Assembly (NCBI RefSeq): GCF_040640215.1
Contig: NZ_JBFABG010000001.1
Span: 62,001 to 126,000, forward strand
DNA from: Actinosynnema sp040640215
GTDB lineage: Bacteria > Actinomycetota > Actinomycetes > Mycobacteriales > Pseudonocardiaceae
Length of the DNA stretch: 64,000 nucleotides
Direction of reading: 5' to 3'
Of the stretch, positions 16,108 through 23,285 are shown in pieces. The notes beneath the pieces were generated by a model that was not told the origin of the DNA, searched no databases, and saw nothing but the letters and a program-made list of their open reading frames with translations. The first letter of the stretch is position 1; each line of letters starts with the position of its first letter. The position numbers and the translations under genes are program-made.

Positions 16108-17508
16108 ATGGGGTGGAGACGACTCGCCGGCGCGGTGCTCGCCGCCGGTGCAGCCCTGCTCGCCGTTCCCGCGATGTCCGATGCCCAGGCCAAGGAGGGC
16201 ATCGGCTACACCACACCCGCCCAGGGGTACCGGGACAAGTCCGGCACCACCGACTGGATCGGGTCCTACATCTGGCAGGACAAGCACGTCTGGTGCGTGG
16301 AGTACTCGTTGCTCGCGCCGGACAGCTCGGAGCAGTACCAGCCCGGCGACGAACTCCGCACCAAGGCGGGCGAGGCGCTCGCCCCGGACGTCGCCGCGAA
16401 CATCTCCTACCTGCTGCTCCGCTACACGACCGACCCGTCCGCCGACGAGGCCGCCGCCCTGGCGCACCTCCTGCACTCGTGGACGGCGTTCCCGCACGGC
16501 AGCATCTCGCTCGACCCGGACAACGACTTCCGCCACATCGCCTACAACGAGCAGTTCCACTTCGACGCCCTGCCGCCGTCCGCCCGGGACGCGGTGACCG
16601 GTCTGCGCGCCGACGCCGAGGCCAATCGCGGTCCGTGGGCGGTGAAGGTGACCGCACCGGAGAAGGAGCAGCTCATCGGCTCCCCGGGCGACTGGTCGGT
16701 GGACATCGCGAAGGCCGACGGCAAGCTGGTCGCCGACGTCCCGGTGACCGTCGAACTCGACCAGGCCACCCTGGAGGACGGCAGGACGACCGTCGAGCTG
16801 CGCACGCCCGCCGACGGCGCGGCGCTGTCGGTGAAGGTCGTCCCGACCGGTGTGCGGCCGACGGTCAAGGTCCGCCTGGACAGCCCGGCCGACAAGCCCG
16901 TGGTGCACGTCCCGGCCAACTCCGACATGCAGCGGATCGTCACCACCGGTGGTGAGAAGAAGCTCGCGGCGGAGGCGTCCGGCACCGCCCGGACCCAGCC
17001 CGGCGCGGTGAAGGTCGGCAAGACCGACGCGGAGACCGGCAAGCCGATCTCCGGCGTGGCGCTGCGGGTCACCGGGCCGGACGGGGTGCAACCCGCGCTC
17101 AAGCAGGACGACGCGCCGCTGACCGGCCCGGACGGCAAGCCGATCGTGCTCCAGACCGGCGAGGACGGCACGGTCGCCGTGCCGGACCTGCGGACGCCGC
17201 AGGAGATCTGCGTCGTCGAGGTCGCCGCGCCGAAGGGCTACGAGGAGTACTTCGACCCGAAGGCACCGCCGAAGGCGTGCGGCCGGGTCGAGCCCGCGCA
17301 GACGCTTGCCCTGGCGATCGCGAACAAGCCCAACAAGCCGATCGTGCCGATCACGATCCCGGCCGGTGCCGACGGCACCGGCGTGGTCGCCACGGCGGCC
17401 TTCACCACGGAGCCGGACACCGGCGGCATGATCGCGTTCGGCGGCCTGGTGCTGCTGGGCACGGCCCTGGTCGGGTTCTTCGTCCGCCGCCGGACCGCCC
17501 GTGCCTGA
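16108..17508 (+). CDS. Secreted, sortase-type surface protein with prealbumin-like repeat
   Basis: 466 residues. Signal peptide at 1-27 (GAVLAAGAALLAVPA, cleavage near DAQA). The N-terminal domain has Cys63 in VWCVEYSLL and a later helical AAALAHLLHSW, resembling thioester (TQXA) adhesin domains, although the Gln needed for the internal thioester is not evident. A SpaA/Cna-B-like segment follows (about 306-400: VKVGKTDAETGKPISGVAL with VAVPDLRTPQEICVVEVAAPKGY). The C terminus has EPDTGG (435-440), a membrane segment and RRRTARA, the layout of a sortase sorting signal. The downstream gene is a class F sortase starting 8 bp before this stop, so it is probably the cognate enzyme. Confidence 0.75.
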   Translation: MGWRRLAGAVLAAGAALLAVPAMSDAQAKEGIGYTTPAQGYRDKSGTTDWIGSYIWQDKHVWCVEYSLLAPDSSEQYQPGDELRTKAGEALAPDVAANISYLLLRYTTDPSADEAAALAHLLHSWTAFPHGSISLDPDNDFRHIAYNEQFHFDALPPSARDAVTGLRADAEANRGPWAVKVTAPEKEQLIGSPGDWSVDIAKADGKLVADVPVTVELDQATLEDGRTTVELRTPADGAALSVKVVPTGVRPTVKVRLDSPADKPVVHVPANSDMQRIVTTGGEKKLAAEASGTARTQPGAVKVGKTDAETGKPISGVALRVTGPDGVQPALKQDDAPLTGPDGKPIVLQTGEDGTVAVPDLRTPQEICVVEVAAPKGYEEYFDPKAPPKACGRVEPAQTLALAIANKPNKPIVPITIPAGADGTGVVATAAFTTEPDTGGMIAFGGLVLLGTALVGFFVRRRTARA

Positions 17509-18277
17509 CCACCCGACACCCCTCGGTGAACGGGGCGGTGCGGCCGTGATCAGAGCGGATCCGAGGTCGATCACGACCGGCGTGGTGGTGGCGGGGCTCC
17601 TCGCCGCCGCCGCGCTGGTCTTCTCCCCCGCCGCCGAGGTGGTCCGGGGAGCTCCCCGGCCGGGTGACGCCGTGGTGCCGTTCCCGCTCGGCGACAGCAT
17701 GAAGACCGGGCGCGGCGCGGACCTGGCCGGGATGCCCGCCGGCGGCATCCCGCCGGCGGACCCGACCACGCCGTCCGCCGAACCCCCACCCCCACCCCCA
17801 CCCCCACCGCCGCCACCGCCACCGCCGCCGGCCGCGCAGGCCCCCGGCACGGTCAAGCTGCCCGAGGGCGGCCTGGCCACCCTGGTGCGCGAGGAGGTCA
17901 CGGCGGACGGCACGCTGCCCGTCCCGGAGGGCGTCGGCGAGGCCACCTGGTGGGGCGTGGACCTCGGCGCGGCCGAGGGTGCGACGGTGCTCGCCGGGCA
18001 CGTGAACTGGAAGGGCCTGACCGGCCCGTTCGACGAGCTGTGGCGGTCGGCCGCCGGCCAGGACGTGACGGTGGTCGACACCGCCGGCAAGGCGTTCCGG
18101 TTCCGGGTGAGCCAGGTCGTCACGGTGCGGAAGGAAGAACTCCCCCAGCGCGCCGTCGAGCTGTTCGGGCCGCGCGGGGAGCACCGCCTGGTGCTGGTGA
18201 CCTGCGGCGGCCGGTGGGTCGGCGGCGGGGCGGGCTACGAGGAGAACCGGGTCGTCGTCGCCACGCCGGTCGCGTAG
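17501..18277 (+). CDS. Class F sortase
   Basis: 258 residues. A cytoplasmic N terminus and one membrane anchor (about 30-48, SITTGVVVAGLLAAAALVF) lead to a poly-proline linker of about 16 Pro (residues about 95-111), then a sortase catalytic domain. His167 in VLAGHVNW, Cys235 in VLVTCGGRW and Arg250 in YEENRVVV give the His-Cys-Arg triad; the class F pattern is the TCGG context. It attaches secreted proteins to the cell wall. The GTG start at 17501 overlaps the surface-protein gene by 8 bp, arguing for a dedicated enzyme-substrate pair. Sorting specificity is inferred. Confidence 0.85.
   Translation: MPDHPTPLGERGGAAVIRADPRSITTGVVVAGLLAAAALVFSPAAEVVRGAPRPGDAVVPFPLGDSMKTGRGADLAGMPAGGIPPADPTTPSAEPPPPPPPPPPPPPPPPAAQAPGTVKLPEGGLATLVREEVTADGTLPVPEGVGEATWWGVDLGAAEGATVLAGHVNWKGLTGPFDELWRSAAGQDVTVVDTAGKAFRFRVSQVVTVRKEELPQRAVELFGPRGEHRLVLVTCGGRWVGGGAGYEENRVVVATPVA
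17783..17832 (+). repeat. CCCCCA microsatellite encoding poly-proline in the sortase
   Basis: A run of about five CCCCCA units followed by CCGCCG/CCACCG triplets encodes an uninterrupted proline linker. Six-base slippage would change linker length by two residues without breaking the frame. Confidence 0.7.
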
Positions 18278-18348
18278 GGGCGACCGGTCCGGTCGGGCAC
18301 CCGGTCGCGCGGAGGCAACCAGCGGACACGCCGAGTCGTCTTGCGTGT

Positions 18349-19503
18349 GTGAAGCGCAGGCGTTTGATCACCACCGGTATCGCGATGGCCCTCGTCCTGG
18401 TCGTGCTGGCCGTGCTGGGCGCGCGGGAGTCCCGCCCCGGCGAGGAGGTCGGCGAGCTCGCCTCGCCGCTGCCCGTCGCGCCCCGCGTCCCGTCCAGCGC
18501 GAACGCGCCCACGCCCGCGCTGCCGCCGCCGGCCGCCGCGCCGGCGTGGATGAAGCGGATGCGGCCCGGCGAGAAGCCGCCGCAGTTCGTGCTGTTCTCG
18601 TTCGACGGGGCCGCGTCCAAGAGCCACTGGGACCGGGTGCTGCCGATCGCGCGGCGGACCGGCGCGCACGTCACCGGCCTGCTGTCCGGGGTGTACCTCG
18701 TGCCCGACGCGGACCGGGCGACCTACACCGGCCCCGGCCACCCGACCGGGCAGTCGTCGATCCGGTTCGGCGGCACCCGCCAGGACGTGGCGAACCGGAT
18801 CGCGTACCTCAACGACGCGCTGGCCGCCGGGCACGAGCTCGGCACCCACTACAACGGCCACTTCTGCGAGGCCGACGCGCCGGGCGTGGGCCGGTGGACC
18901 ACCGCCGAGTGGGACCGGGAGCTGGACCAGTTCTTCGAGATCGTGGCGAGGGCCCGCGAACAGGGGTTCGCGCTCGACCCGGCCACCGTGCGCGGCGGGC
19001 GGACGCCGTGCCTGGAGGGCGACTGGGGGCAGGCGTTCCCGGCCATGCGGGGCCACGGCCTGGCCTACGACACCAGCCACGTGAGCCTCGGCGTGACGTG
19101 GCCGACCGTGCAGGGCGGTCTGTGGGAGTTCCCGCTGCCCGAGGTCCGGGTGCCCGCGCTGGGCCGGCGGGTCGTGATGATGGACTACAACCTCTGGTAC
19201 GCCTTGAACGGCGCGAAGGACGACCCCGGGCCGCCCGGCGAGTACGCGCGGATCGTGCTGGACACCTACCGGTCGGTGTACCAGGCCGTGTTCAACGGCA
19301 ACCGCGCTCCCCTGGTGGTGGGCAACCACTTCAACGAGTGGGCCGGGGGTGCCTTCACCGAGGCGATGGAGCGGTTCATGGAGGAGGTGTGCGCGCGCGA
19401 GGACACCGTGTGCGCCACCTACACCGAGGTCGTCCAGTGGATGCAGTTGCAGGACCCGGTGGTGCTGGAGCAGTTCCGCCGGATGCCCGCCGCCCTCAAC
19501 TGA
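18349..19503 (+). CDS. Secreted polysaccharide deacetylase-like (divergent NodB) protein
   Basis: 384 residues. An N-terminal membrane/signal segment (about 5-22, LITTGIAMALVLVVLAVLG) precedes a Pro/Ala-rich linker and a NodB-like domain. The usual TFDDG is replaced by SFDGA (Asp86); the metal-binding pair is retained as HYNGH (His167, His171); the RxPxG motif appears as RGGRTPCLEG. One expected acidic residue is therefore changed, so catalysis may differ. Likely acts outside the membrane on wall glycans. The GTG at 18349 is followed by KRRRL; no strong ribosome site is visible. It follows the sortase gene by 71 bp and may belong to a cell-surface cluster. Confidence 0.7.
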   Translation: MKRRRLITTGIAMALVLVVLAVLGARESRPGEEVGELASPLPVAPRVPSSANAPTPALPPPAAAPAWMKRMRPGEKPPQFVLFSFDGAASKSHWDRVLPIARRTGAHVTGLLSGVYLVPDADRATYTGPGHPTGQSSIRFGGTRQDVANRIAYLNDALAAGHELGTHYNGHFCEADAPGVGRWTTAEWDRELDQFFEIVARAREQGFALDPATVRGGRTPCLEGDWGQAFPAMRGHGLAYDTSHVSLGVTWPTVQGGLWEFPLPEVRVPALGRRVVMMDYNLWYALNGAKDDPGPPGEYARIVLDTYRSVYQAVFNGNRAPLVVGNHFNEWAGGAFTEAMERFMEEVCAREDTVCATYTEVVQWMQLQDPVVLEQFRRMPAALN

Positions 19504-19507
19504 GCGG

Positions 19508-19553
19508 CCCGCACCGGGTGTCCGCGACCACGGCCGCGCGCACCCGGTGCGGG
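19508..19553. terminator. Bidirectional terminator
   Basis: Perfect 13-bp stem CCCGCACCGGGTG / CACCCGGTGCGGG with a 20-nt loop between the convergent deacetylase-like and sugar dehydrogenase genes. Confidence 0.75.
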
Positions 19554-19567
19554 ACAACCGCCCGAGC

Positions 19568-20593
19568 TCAGCCGTCCGTGCTCAGCAGCCGGTCGTCGGT
19601 GGCGGCCGGGGTGCCCCGGCCGTCCTGGTTCGAGGTGCCCAGCCACAGCGTCCCGTCCGGGGCCGCGCCCGCCGCCCGGACCCGGCCGTAACCGGTGAAC
19701 ACCGACTGCGGCGTGCCCAGTCCGGTCCCGGTCACCGGGATCTTCCAGACCCGCCGCCCCGTCACGCACGCGACGTACAGCGCGTTCTTGTAGTGGGCGA
19801 TGCCGGTGGGACCGGCCGAACTGGTCGGCCACGACTTCACCGGGTTCACGAACCTGGTGTCGTTGCACGGGCCTTCGCACGTCGGCCAGCCGTAGTTCTT
19901 GCCGGACTGGATCCAGTTCAGCTCGTCCGTCCGGTTGTTGCCGAACTCCGTGGCGTACGCGCGGCCACCGGCCCACGTGATGCCCTGCGGGTTGCGGTGG
20001 CCGTAGGAGTACACCCGGCTGGTGAACGGGTTGCCCGGCGCGGGCGCGCCGGTCGTGGTGAAGCGCAGGACCTTGCCCGCGAGCGAGGACGTGTTCTGCG
20101 CGTCGGCGCTGTTGCCCGCGTCGCCCGTGGTCGCCCACAGGAGACCGTCCGGGCCGAACTCCAGGCCGCCCCCGTTGTGGAACCGGTTCTTCGGGATGCC
20201 GGTCACGATGGGTTCCGGTGCCCCGCCGCCGATCCTCAGGCGGGAGACCCGGTTGTCGGTAGCGGCCGTGTAGTAGACGTACACGGTGTTGTCGTCGGCG
20301 AAGCTCGGCGACACCGCGATGCCCAGCAGCCCGCCTTCCCCGCCGGGCACGGCTTCGTCCACGGTGTGCAGGGTGGTCACCGTCGAACCGGTGATCTTCT
20401 TGATCTTCTTGGTGTCGCGTTCGGTGTAGATGCCGCTGCCGTCGGGCAGGAAACCGATGTCCCACGGCACGTCCTGCCCGGTGGCGAGCGTGCGCACCGC
20501 GAGTTGCGCCGGGTCGGCCTGGGCGGGGGCGACCACGGTCGCGCCCAGTGTCACCAGAACCAGGGCCAGGACCACGCCTGGACGAGCACGCAT
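19568..20593 (-). CDS. Secreted PQQ-dependent sugar dehydrogenase (soluble GDH / Asd family)
   Basis: 341 residues with a signal peptide (about 1-26, VVLALVLVTLGATVVAPAQA). A six-bladed beta-propeller follows with family motifs: DVPWDIGFLPDG, GGEGGLLGIAVSP, RFHNGGGLEFGPDG, YSYGHRNPQGI, ATEFGNNRTDELN and GKNYGWP. Members oxidise the C1 of aldoses with PQQ or act on related substrates. The ATG at 20593 has GGAGG 6 nt upstream. The gene is divergent from the PQQ biosynthesis operon 214 bp away, so the cofactor user and makers share a control region. Natural substrate and electron acceptor unknown. Confidence 0.88.
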   Translation of the reverse strand: MRARPGVVLALVLVTLGATVVAPAQADPAQLAVRTLATGQDVPWDIGFLPDGSGIYTERDTKKIKKITGSTVTTLHTVDEAVPGGEGGLLGIAVSPSFADDNTVYVYYTAATDNRVSRLRIGGGAPEPIVTGIPKNRFHNGGGLEFGPDGLLWATTGDAGNSADAQNTSSLAGKVLRFTTTGAPAPGNPFTSRVYSYGHRNPQGITWAGGRAYATEFGNNRTDELNWIQSGKNYGWPTCEGPCNDTRFVNPVKSWPTSSAGPTGIAHYKNALYVACVTGRRVWKIPVTGTGLGTPQSVFTGYGRVRAAGAAPDGTLWLGTSNQDGRGTPAATDDRLLSTDG

Positions 20594-20752
20594 GTGCTGC
20601 CTCCATGTCCGCTCTGTCACGGCGGCGGAACGGCGGTCACCACGACTCAACCACGCCCGCACCCATCCGGCAACAGGCGTCAGGGGTACAGACCACCACC
20701 CCGGTCGGGCAGCCTTTTTCACGATCTAGCGCGGTCGCCCACGAACGCTCTA

Positions 20753-20780
20753 CCGTGGGTACTCCGCCGTCGACCCACGG
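20753..20780 (+). promoter_or_regulatory. Inverted repeat in the pqqA leader
   Basis: CCGTGGGT and ACCCACGG, perfect 8-bp arms separated by 12 nt, end 27 bp before the pqqA start codon. It may be an operator or a leader hairpin. No convincing -35/-10 pair was found in the 214-bp region shared with the sugar dehydrogenase gene. Confidence 0.4.
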
Positions 20781-20807
20781 AGACACACCGATCCGAGGAG
20801 TCGCGCA

Positions 20808-20912
20808 ATGCCAGCCGAGAAGACGCCCGAGCCGAAGCGCACCTGGGTCAAGCCGGACTTCCGGGACATCGACACGCCGATGGAAGTCACCGCGTACGCC
20901 GCACGCGGCTGA
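20808..20912 (+). CDS. pqqA: PQQ precursor peptide PqqA
   Basis: 34 residues, starting MPAEKTPEPKRTWVKPDF. Glu26 and Tyr30 in EVTAY are the conserved ExxxY residues that PqqE crosslinks to build pyrroloquinoline quinone. GAGGAG at 20795-20800 is 7 nt before the ATG. It is the first gene of the operon, followed by a stem-loop and then pqqC, D, E, a 31-codon ORF and B. The long charged N-terminal leader fits recognition by PqqD. Among PqqA peptides, 20-40 residues is normal. Confidence 0.93.
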   Translation: MPAEKTPEPKRTWVKPDFRDIDTPMEVTAYAARG

Positions 20913-20930
20913 GCGGGCACGCCCTCCGTC

Positions 20931-20964
20931 GTGGCTCCGGCCGCGCTCTCGCGGGCGGGGCCAC
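20931..20964 (+). terminator. Intercistronic stem-loop after pqqA (attenuator or stabiliser)
   Basis: GTGGCTCCG pairs with CGGGGCCAC (9 bp, one G-T) across a 16-nt loop, 18 bp after the pqqA stop and 126 bp before pqqC. Such a structure would leave precursor mRNA in excess over the enzyme genes by partial termination or 3' protection. Confidence 0.5.
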
Positions 20965-21090
20965 GGCGTCGGCACCCCCCACCGCGCGACGCTCCGCACG
21001 ACGAGCCGTGCGACGGGAGCGCGGTGCGGCCACGGCGGAGCAGAGCGCTCGGGAACGCGGAAGCAGACCGGAGACCCTGGAGGCGGGCGG

Positions 21091-21864
21091 ATGTCCGAGC
21101 TGGTGACCGAGGAGGAGTTCACCGCCCGGCTGCGGGCGCTCTCGTCCCGCTACTGGGACGACCACCCGTTCCACCTCCGGCTGCACGCGGGCGAGCTGTC
21201 CGAGGACGAACTCCGGCTGTGGGCCGCGAACCGCTGGTACTACCAGCGGTGCATCCCCCGCAAGGACGCCGCCATCCTGGCCAACTGCCCGGACCCGGAC
21301 GTCCGCCGGCGGTGGCGGGAGCGCATCGTCTGGCACGACGGCGAGCGCGCGGGCGAGGGCGGCGCGGAGAACTGGCTCCGGCTGGCCGAAGCGCTCGGCC
21401 TGACCCGCGAGGAAGTGCTCGACGAGCGGCACGTGGTGCCCGGCACGAGGTTCGCCGTGGACGCCTACGTGACCTTCGCCCGCACCAGGCCCTGGGTGGA
21501 GGCGGTCGCGTCCGGACTGACCGAGATGTTCTCGCGCGGGCTGATGTCCCGCCGGCTGGCCGACATGCGGGAGCGGTACCCCTGGATAGCGGACGAGGGC
21601 TTCACCTACTTCACCACGCGGCTGGAGGTGGTCGAGGGCGAGGGGAAGTCCACATTGGACCTCGTGGTGCGCCACTGCGCCACCCGGGAGCAGCAGGACG
21701 CGGCGGTGGCCGCGCTGGCGTTCAAGTGCGACGTGCTGCGGGCGATCCTCGACGCGGTCGACTACTACGCGGCCGGCGGGGCCGGCAACCACCACGAGGC
21801 CGGCGGGGCCGACAACCACCACGAGGTCGGCGGAGCCGGCAACCGGACAACGGGACGATCATGA
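21091..21864 (+). CDS. pqqC: Pyrroloquinoline-quinone synthase PqqC
   Basis: 257 residues. Cofactor-free oxidase catalysing the final eight-electron oxidation and ring closure to PQQ. Helical TenA-like fold with family segments: RYWDDHPFHLRLHAGELS, WAANRWYYQRCIPRKDAAIL, GEGGAENWLRLAEALG, ASGLTEMFSRGLM and FTYFTTRLEV. ATG at 21091 after CTGGAGGCG. The core ends near DAVDYYAA; beyond it is an unusual tail of about 30 residues made of 9-residue repeats (GGAGNHHEA, GGADNHHEV, GGAGN) from 27-bp DNA repeats. The stop overlaps the pqqD ATG (ATGA). Confidence 0.93.
   Translation: MSELVTEEEFTARLRALSSRYWDDHPFHLRLHAGELSEDELRLWAANRWYYQRCIPRKDAAILANCPDPDVRRRWRERIVWHDGERAGEGGAENWLRLAEALGLTREEVLDERHVVPGTRFAVDAYVTFARTRPWVEAVASGLTEMFSRGLMSRRLADMRERYPWIADEGFTYFTTRLEVVEGEGKSTLDLVVRHCATREQQDAAVAALAFKCDVLRAILDAVDYYAAGGAGNHHEAGGADNHHEVGGAGNRTTGRS
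21775..21845 (+). repeat. 27-bp tandem repeat at the 3' end of pqqC
   Basis: About two and a half near-identical copies of a 27-bp unit (GGGGCCGGCAACCACCACGA plus seven bases) add GGAGNHHEA-type repeats to PqqC. Copy differences are single substitutions, indicating recent in-frame expansion. Confidence 0.75.
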
Positions 21865-22130
21865 CCGATCTCGATGCGACACCACGGCTCGGCAAGGGCG
21901 TGAAGACCTCCTACGACCAGACCCGGGAGAGCCACGTCGTGCTGTTCCCCGAGGGAGTCCTGGTGCTCAACGACACCGCCGCGGCGGTGGTCGGGCTGTG
22001 CGACGGGCGCACCACGATCACCGGCATCGCGGCGCGGCTGGCCGAGGACTTCGACGGGGTGCGGCCGGAGGACGTCGCCGAACTGGTGGCCCGGCTGGTC
22101 GCGCGCCGGGTGGTGGACACCGATGGCTGA
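21861..22130 (+). CDS. pqqD: PQQ biosynthesis chaperone PqqD
   Basis: 89 residues. PqqD is a peptide chaperone (RiPP recognition element) that binds PqqA and presents it to PqqE. The sequence has the small winged-helix pattern: PRLGKGVKTSYDQTRESHVVLFPEGVLVLNDTAAAVVGLCDG, then ITGIAARLAEDFDG and DVAELVARLVARRVV. It starts with an ATGA overlap with pqqC and overlaps pqqE by 8 bp, so translation of C, D and E is coupled. Confidence 0.93.
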   Translation: MTDLDATPRLGKGVKTSYDQTRESHVVLFPEGVLVLNDTAAAVVGLCDGRTTITGIAARLAEDFDGVRPEDVAELVARLVARRVVDTDG

Positions 22131-23193
22131 GGCCCCGTTCGGCCTGCTCGCCGAACTCACCCACCGCTGCCCGCTCCAGTGCGGGTACTGCTCGAACCCG
22201 CTGGAGCTGGTCCGCCGGACGGCCGAGCTGACCACCGACGAGTGGCGCTCGGTGTTCGACCAGGCGCGCGCGCTGGGCGTGCTCCAGTTCCACCTGTCCG
22301 GCGGGGAACCGCTGGCGCGCAAAGACCTCCCCGACCTGGTCGGCCACGCCGCCGGGCTCGGCGGGTACGTGAACCTGGTGACCAGCGGGCTGGGCCTGAC
22401 CGCCGCGCGGTTGGCCGACCTGCACGCCCGGGGCGTCGACCACGTCCAGTTGTCGGTGCAGGACGCGGTCCGCGCGAGCGCCGACCTGATCGCCGGCGTG
22501 AAGGCGTTCGACCACAAGCTCACCGCCGCGCGGCTGATCGGCGAGGCGGGGTTGCCGCTCACCGTCAACGTCGTGCTGCACCGCCGGAACCTCGACCACG
22601 TGGCCGCGATCATCGACCTGGCCGAGCGGATGGGCGCGGACCGGCTGGAGCTGGCCAACACGCAGTACTACGGCTGGGCGCTGCGCAACCGGGCCGCCCT
22701 GCTGCCCACCCGCGAGCAGTTGGCCGAGGCGGGCGCGGTCGTCGCCGAGGCGCGCGGGCGGTCGCGGATGGAGATCGTCTACGTGATCGCGGACTACCAC
22801 GAGGCGCACCCCAAGCCGTGCATGTACGGGTGGGGCGCGCGGCAGCTCACGGTCGCGCCGGACGGGGACGTGCTGCCCTGCCCGGCGGCGGGCGTGATCG
22901 ACGACCTGGGCGTGGAGAACGTGCGGGACCGGCCGTTGGGCGAGATCTGGCACCGGTCGGGCTCGTTCACCGCGTTCCGGGGGTTCGACTGGATGCGCGA
23001 GCCGTGCCGCTCGTGCGCGCGCAAGGAGATCGACTTCGGCGGGTGCCGGTGCCAGGCGTTCCAGTTGACCGGCGACGCCGCGAACACCGACCCGGTGTGC
23101 TCGCTGTCCCCCCGGCGCGCGGAGGTGGACCTGATCCTCGCCGAGGAGACCACCACCCCCGCCGTCCTGGCGATGCGCAAGCCGGCGCGATGA
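22123..23193 (+). CDS. pqqE: PQQ biosynthesis radical SAM enzyme PqqE
   Basis: 356 residues. Radical SAM/SPASM protein that forms the Glu-Tyr C-C bond in PqqA. The 4Fe-4S AdoMet site is CPLQCGYC near the N terminus, followed by LSGGEPL. The C-terminal SPASM region supplies auxiliary cluster ligands: KPCMYGWGARQLTVAPDGDVLPCPAA is the context of the first, with further Cys in EPCRSCARKE, GGCRCQAF and DPVC. Length and motif order match the family. Its stop forms an ATGA overlap with a 31-codon ORF. Confidence 0.94.
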   Translation: MAEAPFGLLAELTHRCPLQCGYCSNPLELVRRTAELTTDEWRSVFDQARALGVLQFHLSGGEPLARKDLPDLVGHAAGLGGYVNLVTSGLGLTAARLADLHARGVDHVQLSVQDAVRASADLIAGVKAFDHKLTAARLIGEAGLPLTVNVVLHRRNLDHVAAIIDLAERMGADRLELANTQYYGWALRNRAALLPTREQLAEAGAVVAEARGRSRMEIVYVIADYHEAHPKPCMYGWGARQLTVAPDGDVLPCPAAGVIDDLGVENVRDRPLGEIWHRSGSFTAFRGFDWMREPCRSCARKEIDFGGCRCQAFQLTGDAANTDPVCSLSPRRAEVDLILAEETTTPAVLAMRKPAR

Positions 23194-23285
23194 ACCCCGT
23201 GGCGACCGCCACCAGCGGTCCGCCGCACTCGAACCACGCCGCGACCACCCTCGCGGCCCCGACCAAGCGGAAGGTGGCGCGGTGA
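23190..23285 (+). CDS. 31-residue ORF bridging pqqE and pqqB
   Basis: The ATG at 23190 overlaps the pqqE stop as ATGA, and its own stop overlaps the pqqB GTG start as GTGA, so it exactly fills the intercistronic gap. 30 of 31 codons end in G or C, as expected for coding DNA here. The peptide begins MNPVATATSGPPHSNHAATT and ends in a basic APTKRKVAR; there is no ExxxY, so it is not a second PqqA. It may be a genuine micropeptide, or merely a translational bridge delivering ribosomes to pqqB. No homologue is known to me. Confidence 0.5.
   Translation: MNPVATATSGPPHSNHAATTLAAPTKRKVAR

Noticed and set aside
15070..18123. A 1017-codon minus-strand open frame spanning the surface protein and sortase region
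   Set aside because: Only its last 267 codons (the BI-1 gene) have family content; the rest is antisense to well-supported genes and is a high-GC shadow frame.
23190..23285. The 31-codon ORF as a second PqqA
   Set aside because: It has no Glu-x3-Tyr core and no Tyr at all.
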